This document shows positions 10,589 to 21,800 of a DNA stretch of 64,000 bases, piece by piece. Made by a program: the position numbers and the translations under genes. Position 1 is the stretch's first letter, and each line of letters begins with the position of its first letter. The notes under the pieces were generated by a model, which was not told the origin of the DNA, made no database searches, and saw only the letters and a program-made list of their open reading frames with translations. This stretch comes from Pohlia nutans (taxonomy: Eukaryota; Streptophyta; Bryopsida; Bryales; Mniaceae): positions 5,704,001 to 5,768,000 of the forward strand of contig CM040088.1 of NCBI GenBank assembly GCA_022496805.1, in the 5' to 3' direction.

Positions 10589-13163
10589 TCAGTCTTGGCG
10601 TCGGCACTGTTTGGAGACAAGAGTAGAGGAAGAATTCAATCCAGTACCTGAAGCTCCTTGTAAGGTGACGGTGATGTCACACCAAACATGCACACGGAAG
10701 TGGTGAGTGAAGTATTTGAGAAGGGACACACGAGTGAGCACGTGCACCCGGACCTGCAAATCCACCACATGGTCATTCATGTCCATCAACAGCTGTTTTC
10801 CCGTGGCCTTGCGCATCGGCATCCGGTGCGCTTCCACCTGCGTCTGCAGCAAGTTGGAGATCTTCCGCGCTTGGAAAAACGGCCCCACCAAATCTTCTCC
10901 CACCACATCTCCGTTGTACAGCACCCTCACCTACACAACATTCTTAAGCAAGTCAGAAATTAACCCCAGGGTTGTCGTACTCGACTACTAGACAAAGTGT
11001 CGAATTACTCGTCTACTAGACAAAATGTCAAATTACTCGACTCCTAGATAAAGTGTCGAATTACTCGACTACTACATAAAATGTCGAACACAAACGTCGA
11101 AGGGGTCTAGTAAACCCCCCGTCTGTCAGACAAGCATATTCTTAGAACAGACACCAAATATTCTGGAATATTTTATCCAAGTTGTCTGGCATATTTGACA
11201 CTTGTCTAATTAGACTGTCAACGTCGGACATTTAATACAACGTCAAGTTTGGGAAAAAAGCGTCAGACACGACAACCTTGCCGGTAGACATGTAGAAGAG
11301 TAGACTTGGGTGTAAAAACCAAAGGTTAATGTGAACAACCCCTAGGGGACATTTTCTGATTCAATCCTACGCAGAACAGCCTACACGACCTAGCAATTGT
11401 TCTGGCCTTATCACAAACCCTACTCACTTTGCTCTGTAGGATTTATGACTTACTGAGGTCCGCTATTCTATATGCTAGCCACTGACCCGTAAGTATAAAC
11501 ACCACATGCATAATATTCTACACCATTGTCAGATCTTCAGCTCTTAAGATTAAGCAGGTGAGGAGGGACATGGTAGTGAGCCCAAAGACGTAGTTCTGTC
11601 ATGGCAAGGTGATAGGCTTCCAAAAGAAACCCCAGCCCAAGTACTTAATAATGTTATGTTAACAACCAGTCCAAGAAAACATTTCAGTGGCTTAGCCATG
11701 GACAAACTCACCTTCTATTAAAACAACTGGATCCAAACAATGATGCTTTTTTATGTGAATTTTGCTAACCATTCCAACAGCTAATAGCCAATTCCTAGAT
11801 AATTATGCAGATTAAAGCACAATACAACAAAATATGTAGATTTCTCTACAAATTTGACTCATTTGACACTTTTCCTTCTAGCTAATTGTCCCCAAGAGCT
11901 CCTTAAATAGAATTAGCCAACAGTTTATTTGTGTAACCCTCAAGTTGGCTCAGATTAGCACAAAACATGTTCAGTCCATCCAAAGGGTATATAGGGTGGA
12001 TGTCCCTATGACTGCTCATGCACCAAGGATTGTGCACCTATGTCCCCATGACTGCGCACCAAAACCAATTAGGAACAGTAATAGGAACTAACAATGAAAC
12101 TCTATGTTCCTCTAATTGCTCAAAATAATCAACTATGAGTAATATTAGGAATAATGAGATTAAACACCCTTGAGCAAAAGGAGGCAATTTCATATTACAT
12201 GCACTTGTAAAAATGACATTTTGTTGAATAAAAGCAGAAGTTAACTTGATTTTTGAGATTATGATGAACCTTTTTTTTTAGATTACTATAGACAGAATAT
12301 TCTTTCTACAGTGCTGTAGAAGGGTGAAGAAAAGTATGTACGATCAAGCCACTTACATGCACATGGTCGTAGAAGGTGCCAATTCGCTCGATCTCGTTGC
12401 TGGCACGAATCACAATCACAATGACTGCTGTGAGCAACTGAATGGGAGCTTCATGCTGAGTCTCCTTACTACTGTTGTTGGAGTATGATGAGTTGCTCCC
12501 GGGGTGATTGAGGCTGCTGAAATTGGACGTGGAGAATTGAGTCAAGGTCAAACTGACAACCTCGCATTCCGGTGGCCGTGGGTGAACAATCACAAACTCC
12601 ACCAGTACCGCCAAACCCACACAGAACAGGAGAAGCACACAAGCCTCCAGGAACCAGAGCAGGCACCTCCGCACCTGCAGAGAATCGACAGTGTATTCTA
12701 AATTGATGAAAATGAAAATGAAAAAAAAAAAAAAAAAAAAAAAACTAATCGATTTTTGAAGCTACAGGTTAAATTTTCAAGAAAAAGTCTAATAAACAGT
12801 GTTGGACTGGCATGGCATCTTTCTACAGTGAAACTTAGGACAGTGGTTCATTCTAAATACCCGTTTGAGGTTCACTTCTTCTCACAATGACTCTATTTCA
12901 TTCATTTCACTGAGAACCGTGTAATACCAGTAGAACACTGGTAATAATCAAAGGAGCTATGCAAATATAAAAATGAAGGATGATCACTGGTAGAGTTCAA
13001 AAACTCTACGCACCTGCTTCAGCTCATATCCACAGCGCTTGCTCCTTCCAGAAGCAGCAGCACCTTCGTCAACGTTGCTGTTTAGACTGCTGAGGCTGCT
13101 GTCTGGTGGAGCCTGCCTGCAACTTCGCACCGCCTCCACCACTCTTTTGGGTAGCTGCTGCAT
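10589..13163 (-). CDS. LEA_2 / NDR1-HIN1-like (NHL) membrane protein
   Basis: Three exons in minus order, 13163-13014, 12674-12357 and 10930-10589, give 269 residues. Junctions are CAG|GTGCGT...CTGCAG|GTG and CAT|GTAAGT...GTGTAG|GTG. Residues 1-50 are a charged, Ser-rich cytosolic tail. About 53-76 is one hydrophobic helix. A Ser/Asn-rich segment with several N-glycosylation sequons follows. A LEA_2 (WHy-type) beta domain then contains GTFYDHVHV and VGPFFQARK, as in NHL proteins (typical YYD and FYQ positions). NHL proteins sit in the plasma membrane or ER and are tied to defence and stress; function here is inferred. The start is uncertain: 13163 is the first in-frame ATG after a stop at about 13236, but an upstream coding exon is possible. 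Intron 2 (1,426 bp) holds a MITE-like repeat. Confidence 0.75.
10967..11280. repeat. Intronic MITE-like repeat with a 4 x 28-bp minisatellite
   Basis: It lies in intron 2 of the LEA_2 gene. The ends are CAGGGTTGTCGT and ACGACAACCTTG, an inverted pair. From 10979 to 11090 a 28-bp unit (ACTCGACTACTAGACAAAGT plus 8 bases) occurs four times with few changes. CAGGG termini recall hAT elements, but no 8-bp duplication is visible. Confidence 0.5.
12797..12940. mobile_element. hAT-like MITE (CAGTGTT ends) in the LEA_2 first intron
   Basis: It begins CAGTGTTGGACTGG and ends CCAGTAGAACACTG. Flanks CTAATAAA and GTAATAAT agree at six of eight bases. Relatives are at 60634-60782 (exact 8-bp duplication) and near 21050-21166. 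A poly-A tract lies just outside at 12720-12743. Confidence 0.55.
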
Positions 13164-14085
<922 letters not shown>

Positions 14086-14361
14086 TGTCGCCCCCATTGG
14101 TATGATCACCTCTCACTTATTACAATTCCTGGACAAAGTCATAATTGGAAACAAACACTAATTGAAATGTACAAGTGAGAGGACTGAAACAGAAGGGGCA
14201 GTTTCCCCAAGATGTGTCATATTAAAGAGGTCTTAACAGTAGTACCAGTGCCCAGAAGTAGTACTGGTTGATCCGATTGCTACAACTAATGAAAGAAACA
14301 TAATCATCGGCCATTCCTCAAATATAATCCTTGACATAGCACTTGCTTGGGCCTCCTTCCT

Positions 14362-15764
14362 TCATCTGGAGGCTTTGTTGTCCTCGTCCTGCAAAGTCAT
14401 TCCAAGAGCCGGTTTGGGCAAGCCTAGCAGAGACTCCTTGATTAATGCATCCTCTTCTTGTTCTGTAGCCATGCGGGCTGCTTCGTAGTACATGTGATTG
14501 AACAACGCTCGTGCCGCCCTGCCAGAAATCAATCAAAGTATATATGCACTTCAACTTTCAATAAACTGTTTCCAATCATATAATAAATAGCCTCTCTATC
14601 AATGTACGTGCCAAAGTTCAGGCTACTGCTATACCGTTCCTTTAGTTGTCATGCCATGGAGTAAATGAAGAACACTATTTAACAATAGTATACCTTGGTA
14701 CTAAATGGCTTTGGAGTGAATAGTCAGTGAAGATGGCAGATTTGAGGTGGAAGAAACAGGCACTTGAGGTGTAAATTTGAGCTTACGCTTGTTTATGTTC
14801 TTCAATTTTTTGAGGATCAGTCTCGTGCATGTTTCTTCTGAACTGTTCCCGCACGAGAGATTTCAGCACCTCTTTATTTCCATTCTGCCCACAAGAATAT
14901 CCACATACGAGGAATTTATCAATAAGCACACCTTCAAACTACCAGGGACCCGAGAAGGAACAAATAAAGCTGTGAAGAAGATTCAATGCGCCTACAAGGA
15001 TATGAATTTCTTCAGGGCTTGCTTAAACCAGAATAGTAGGTATAATATCCTTGCTGAAACCCTAGCCAGAAAACCCTAATCTGAATTATACTGAGAATGA
15101 GAACATGGTAATGTCTTGTTAGAAGCACATTGTTCATAAGCTCCAAAAAATGAGTAAGAAATCTAAAAAACGAACTCTTTGTTCCCTCTGTAGTTTGTTG
15201 TCATATTTGCCGTGCACCTTTAATTGCTTGTTGTAATATCAATAATTCAAGTTAGGAGACTCAATAGCAACACATTCTTAGTAGCTTTCCAACAAGATAT
15301 CATTTCATTGAGAATTGAGCACAAAATCTCATTTTGAAATTGTGAGTGCAACCATGACCTTTTATACCCACCTTTTGTTCCGGTTTAATTAAAACAACAT
15401 TTTCAAACCCTAAACCCTAGCAATGTAAACAATAGTTCTCTGGATGCATCCATAGCTTATTTACCATGGAAACCTAAACCAAGATGCAGAAGCTTCAGAA
15501 CGAAACAGTAGCGCAGGGAAAGTACTGTCGCACCTGATTTCCTACGTAATCTGCCCGTCGCATGCATTCTCGAAACAACTGCAAAAAGCACAAGACTCAA
15601 TAATCGAACACACAAGAACCCAAAGAAAATACAGAGGATCTAAGCTTCGATTTGTACTGTTTGATAGCAATGTGCAAATACCATAAACCCTAAATTCTAG
15701 AAGCAAGCGAGAGACATACGCAGCGGGCACTTTCGGCGATGTGAGCAGGAATTCCATGTTGCAT
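14362..15764 (-). CDS. LYR-motif (Complex1_LYR) protein
   Basis: Four small exons in minus order: 15764-15720, 15578-15534, 14884-14787, 14518-14362; 114 residues. Junctions are TGC|GTATGT/TTGCAG|TTG, CAG|GTGCGA/GGGCAG|AAT and AAGC|GTAAGC/TGGCAG|GGC. The exons were found by matching phase and family pattern, since each is too short to stand out. The motif is CLFRECMRRADY (an L-F-R variant of LYR), followed by REQFRRN with the conserved Phe and HETDP, then a helix ARALFNHMYYEAARM. LYR proteins are small mitochondrial factors that bind acyl carrier protein and assist Fe-S or respiratory-complex assembly. The particular partner is unknown. The start is the first ATG after an in-frame stop. Confidence 0.75.
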
Positions 15765-17017
15765 CGTGATGAAGGCGCCCGGAAACAGAGCAAGCGCAAC
15801 AGATCTTGGTCAATGCCAAAGTTGCTTGCAATGCGAGAGACGATGATGGAAAACCCTTCAAGGTAGAAACCCTAAAATCGTCAGTTCAACACCGGAAGGA
15901 CCAAAGATTCGTGGTTTTAAAATGACAAATTCAAGTGAAAAATATAATTCAGATGGGTCCAAATTTTATATCAATGGAATAAGTGAAGAATATTGTCTTT
16001 GTTGGTTTAAAAACAAGCGGCTAGTCGCGTAGTCTTTGCCTTAGTATTTACCTTAGATTTACTTTTACACCTTGTTTGTATTGTTTAGAGGGATATTTTG
16101 AACTTGATGTATGAATAAAAGTTCTACATTATGAATTTTAGATTCTATTCATACGTATAAATTTATGATTGCAATCATCAATATTTTTGTATAAAATTTG
16201 AAACGTAAAATTCAAAATTCTTTTGTAATTCGATTACACCTAAGATATTGACAATTTGTGGATGAAATTTGTTGTGATGGGTTGAAATGTAATATTCTAA
16301 GTGTAGTGATTTTTGGAGATTTTTTGGTTGCTTAATTTTATGAGTTGAATTTTTCAAGAGCACTTTTGATTAGTTTTGAACTAAGATCTTAGAGATTTTT
16401 GGTGGAAAACAGTGGCATGAAATGAAGCATAAAATTTTCACAAATCATGTCCTTTCTAATCTAATCACATATGCATGAAGCTATCTTGCCATAGAATTTA
16501 ATAGTATGTTTTTACTTGCAAAAAGTGCATGACGGATGAGAAAACGGAATTCAATTATGTACTGTACATCAGTCAAAAAACGATTGGTTAGGCAGTTAGG
16601 GGTTAATGGGGACAATTTGAAAATAATCCTACACCTGAAGATTGGATGTAGAATGGTTTTAGGTGTTTTTACTCTAAAGGGCATAAAGACAAGCTGATTT
16701 TAGGAAATGTACTTGGGAGAATCACATTTCTAAGTTGTGAACATAAAATAGTTACAATGTGCATATTCATTGATTCAAGTTGGAGAAGGCGATGCGTTTT
16801 AAAGCTATCAAATTTAGTTAGTCTATCTCCAAATCCATTACCATGAATATTGACATGAATACAAACTTTATATAGGGTAATATGATACATTCTTTCTTTG
16901 AACATGCTTATTCTAGAAGTAAAAAGTGACTTACTTGAATGTTAATGGTGGGTAATGGGATGTTTGATTTGTACATAAATAATATAATGGAAGTTATTGA
17001 ATGTATAAACATGTTTA
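15765..17017. other. Intergenic; decayed TTAA element at about 16085-16602
   Basis: The LYR promoter must lie near 15765-15950. About 16085-16602 matches 29192-29787 (TTTTGAACTTGATGTATGAA, AAACGTAAAATTCAAAATTC) and ends GCAGTTAGGGG before TTAA (16603-16606). The left end is lost. Nothing is recognised from 16607 to 17017. Confidence 0.5.
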
Positions 17018-17021
17018 TTAA

Positions 17022-17246
17022 CCCTTAGAGGGCTGATGGGGATAGTAGATACGTTGGCGTATATTTGACATTTGTTGTAAATAGAGAGTTCCAAATTGAG
17101 ACCCCAATAGCTCATTAAAATCATGTCAATGTAAATTTTAACTTCACTTTTGATCTTAAACCCATAGGAGGTGTGGAACCATGTCAAATACAATAGAATA
17201 TTGTTGTATAATACTGGTCGGAAAGGGCTCTCTGGACCTTTAAGGG
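17022..17246. mobile_element. Short TTAA-flanked element
   Basis: TTAA at 17018-17021 and 17247-17250 bounds ends CCCTTAGAGG and CCTTTAAGGG. At 225 bp it is one of the smallest of the class here. Confidence 0.6.
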
Positions 17247-17823
17247 TTAAGGGTTAAGGTAGTTGGCTTGTAAAAATTCTAATAATGTGTTAACTATGCC
17301 AAAAGTATATTTTGTAAATTTGGGAGTTTGGATACTATTTCTATTTTATGTTTTGGATTATAGATACCATAACTAGTTATTTGTTTATTTCATTGACTGA
17401 AGCTAAGTTGATGTTTCAAAGGTTTAAAGGAGTCATTCATGATTTCATGTTGTAACTAGATATTTTAGTTTAGAAGCAATTTGATAAGAATGAAGAAGAG
17501 GTATTTGAAATGCAATAGGTTGTATATTTGGTGGTGAAAGAGTGATGCTCCAAAGATTATGTTTTTTTAATTTAAAATTTCTTGAGTTGAAAAAATATTT
17601 GAAATACAAGATGTTAAAATATTGGTCTCAATAGCAAGTTTTTTAAAATTTGCAATAAATGTATCAATAGTGCAAAGATTAGCTTGGCAGTGAATACAAA
17701 AAGATAGAGTGTATAAATATATATGTTCTAGTTTGAGAAAAAATTAAGAAGAAAATTTCACTGTTTATCTTTTCAAAACCAAAACTAATCAGATTTGTCA
17801 TTGCCTTTGTTTTTAAAATACCT

Positions 17824-18130
17824 TAACACGTAATTCGCTATTTATGCACTTGGCTAAGTGCGCTCATTTCATGAGCATATTTGGCTTAAAACAAATTGGC
17901 TAAAAGTTTCTCTAAAAAACATCGATTTTTGTTTTTCTACAATCACTTACATTGTAAACAAACAATTCTTTTATTTATTTATTTATCCTTATCTTTATCT
18001 TTTCTTTGTCTTTTCTTTTATCTTGTTTTCTTTCTTGTCTTTTTTCTTGTCTTCCTCTTGTCTTCCTTCTTGTATTTCTTCTTGTCTTTTTTTTTTTCTT
18101 CTATTTTTTCTTCAAAAAAAGATTTTTTTT
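17824..18130. mobile_element. Truncated copy of the 40.1-41.2 kb hairpin element
   Basis: AACACGTAATTCGCTATTTA at the left and the next ~200 bases match the reverse complement of the right arm of 40119-41220, including TCATTTCATGAGCA and the TCTT-rich stretch. It ends in a poly-T run near 18124-18142; the other terminus is absent. Confidence 0.55.
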
Positions 18131-18142
18131 TTTTTTTTTTTT

Positions 18143-18856
18143 CCTTCTACTTTATACACCTTACAAAACCCAATAATGGCTACTTTTCACCGTCTGTTGG
18201 TTACAATATCAAATATTCATCCCAACTATAAAGTCTACTTCTGAGAGGGGGCACCAAGAGTATACCTCACTACCCATGTCCTTGAGGCATAAATAGTCGA
18301 ACTACCCCCAATAGACTCTCCATTCACTATGGTCTCTTAGGCGAGCGTTACTATTACCATTAGTACACCTTGTTTGTCAACTGACATTTGTTGGTGTTTT
18401 GTCATGGCAATTAGTATACGATCGAACACTTCATTTGCAGCACTAAAACTGCAATCAAAATCTTTGAATAAGGACTCAGTCCTTTGTTTCTCCCTCAACT
18501 TTTTTTTTTGACACAAATAAAGGGAATCCTTTACTGCACAAAGAGAAAGAGGAACATACAAACCCACCCTGCCATGTCTGGCGAGACCGGTAGACAAGCT
18601 AATCAAGCTAAACCTAAGACCACTAATGTGCCAACAAGGTTGAATGCCATCCCCCTCGAGGAACTATGAGAATTCCATTCTATAATAGAAGAACATGGAA
18701 GGTCTTAATTACCATCCAGCTTCTCATGTATTTCTGCAGATCACCCCTAGAGTTCAAATTAATTTTCTAGGGGCATAGAAGTGGAATTCAGACTGTCGTG
18801 CTGTTGGTGGGGTTAAAAATAAATTATCAAATAAATTTGTTTAGTGGTACACTCCA
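18143..18856 (-). other. 3' flank of the TBL gene
   Basis: It probably includes the TBL 3' UTR. No second gene is recognised. An 89-codon minus-strand frame at 18337-18606 has no family features I know. Confidence 0.35.
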
Positions 18857-21800
18857 TCACGCACGCAAGGACTCCACAAGGAGTGCATTCCATGTATCAA
18901 TGGGTCCGGGAAGGCACCAGTGTAGACAATCCTTCTGAATACGTTTGGCATTCTTGTCCGCGTACGGATGTGGGTTCCTATATGCATCTGGGTGGCCATC
19001 CGGTCGCTCTTGCGCAAGGTTTGTGATATCCAACAGCCTTAATCGCTGTTTCTCAGACGCACCCAAAGCACCTGTCAAGTTAACCACACACCGCAAAATT
19101 AATCATAGTTTAAAATGCATCATCAAATTCAGCATGGGGACCGATTTCTATCACTAGAATTGTATGTATGGAAACACACTCCAAGCTAATTATTAGCAGT
19201 GATTTTTTTTGGGCATTTAAATAACAAAAAGCACCAAAAATAATTGGTGTGCACCAAGCCTTAAGGAAAAATTTGAAGAAATAATGGATGAAGACGCCAA
19301 ATTGTTACAATTTTTGAAAAAAAATATAGATGAAATCATCAGTGGTTAATGAAAGTCATCCAAAAATGTGGATGAAAAGATAGTTCAATCCAAAATATAG
19401 ATGAATATGAAAATATTTAGCTACTCTTTTATTTTTTGTCGCCACTTTAGCACTTCTCCGAAAACCCCAAAAAAGCCCTGATTATGAGGAAGAAAAAGGT
19501 TCTTTACCTGTGACATTGTGAAACACTTGGATTTGGACATCATACATGGTCTTGCTCACGTCGGACATGGGCACACCGCCAGGCTCAGTGCGCACACATT
19601 GGCCATTGGTGCTCCAAGATCCGCCCTCAAAGTGGTCAGGAGCAAAAGAGCGCAAAATGGTGGTGCCCGTGTACCCAGGGATGGAGAAAATTCCCCGCAA
19701 CACATTATGCAAGGCCGTGCGGTACGGGTCAGCATACCCTAAATCCCTGCACTCTGGCATTCCAGGATACGTGTGACAACCGATGGTTTCACCATTTTGC
19801 ACGTAATACGCAAACTTGAACCACCATTGTCCTGGACATCCAACAGCCGTAAGCACAAGAGACCACGGTCAATTTTTTCCCGTACCCACATAGCAGGTTC
19901 ATACAAGCTGTGGCAAATAATTAAATTGTTTTGGTGTCACTTGGACTGTTTGTGGGTCACAACCAATGCTTATGTGATACCAAATTTTTTGTCAAACTAA
20001 AAAATAATTACACTAGTAGAAATTTTGTCTAATGCAACACGTCTTAATGTCCATAACAAGTGGACGTGTTGTTATGGACATTTAGTCATTAAAGACCTAT
20101 TACATTAGACAAGATTTCTACTAGTGTTATCTTTGTACAAACTTGCTATGCATGTACAGTACCAAAGAAATTTTCATGAGCTTTTGTTTTAAAATTGTTT
20201 TAAAATGAGCCAAACTTTTAACCAAACATAATAAGTTGTTACAAATTCATTGATGAATCTAGAATGGCTATAATAGGTTGTAATTTTAAGAAGAAAAAAT
20301 CACTGAAACATGCATCTTTGAGGAAACCATGTTGTTCTCAAAGTAGCCAAGAAGAAAATATTAGACTATTGCATGTAGGAATGTTGTCATTTTAAACTGG
20401 TCATTTGTGACTTACATGGTTCCTTGTGACTCAATTCTTTTCCCTCGTGACCAATTATGTAAGAAGGAACCGGTTTAAATGGTACACATTTCAACTAGGT
20501 TGGTCAAAAAGGGCTAGAAACCTGTAGAGATTTGTAGAATGTCGACGCCAGGCAAGCGCGCAACCAAGGCTTTGTCGAGTTTATCGAGGTGGACGCCCGG
20601 GTGGACGTCTACCACAGTTTCTGTTGCATTGTTGGGCCGTGTAATTTGCTTGTCTTCCACATGCACCAGGTACGGAGACCAGTAGACTGCCATGGTGAAG
20701 TTATGTGAAGGGAAGACGAAGACCTTTTCTTTATCACCTGGTGATGTATATGTGTTCTCCGCCCGCTCGCTCTGACACACGCAAACATTGAAAAGAGAAA
20801 AAACAAATGTAAAGGAAAAACTGCAAAACAAAGAGACACATTTTTTGGTGTCACAAGATACAATTCTTGTTTAAAACCTAAACCAATGTTGTACTCCCTG
20901 TGTCCCATCATAAGCTTCCTGATTAGTCAAACTATTTGTCCCATAATAAGCTTCTTGTTTGCCCAAACTACTACTCCTTTTGGATCCACACCATTGGACT
21001 AATTAATTCTTCTATTTTGAGGAAGCTTCATATGAGACAATGATATAACACAATTCTGAGTGAAAGAGCCATTATAAGAAGTGGTGGACTTCAAATAGGT
21101 ATTCAGAATGAACTATTGTCCAAGGTTTTACTATAAAAAGATGCCATACTAATCCAAACACTAAACTAAACAAGGCTTTCAGTAAAGTCAATTGCTTCAA
21201 GAACTTTTAGACAACATCATGAAGAGAAATCCTCCTATGATTTATGGAGAGGTCTCTCTATGATCCCAATGATCATGATACCGCTTCATATGATCAATGT
21301 AGCATAAAGAGACTTCCTCATGAACCCTACGGAAGATTTTGTAACCCTAAACCCTAAACCCTTAAACCGTTGTCTAAAAATTCTTGGAACGATCTAATAT
21401 CACAGAAAACCTTGTCACAGTTCAAGTTATGGACTGCCATTAGTGATACTTGTAGAGTTTCCTCTCCTGAACAAACCCTAAACCTTAAACCCCAAACCTC
21501 AAACCTTAAACCTTAACCCTAAAACAAGCTGGATATGAGCAATAGTACGGACAATGAATACCTGTGACAGAAGGCAAAGGAGGGACTGAAATTGATTGCG
21601 GACGATGGAATCGCCCACAAAAGCCATGTGGCGGTTGCGCATGGTGGTTAAGAAGGCTTGGGGGTCAATTCTAGGTAGGTCACATTGCTCTGGTTGCCAC
21701 TTCCAATACAAATACCCCGTATCTGGTCGTCCATTACTCATGCAATTCTGGTCTCCTTGAATATGATAGCATGTAGCATTGGTATATGGCGGTTGCTGTT

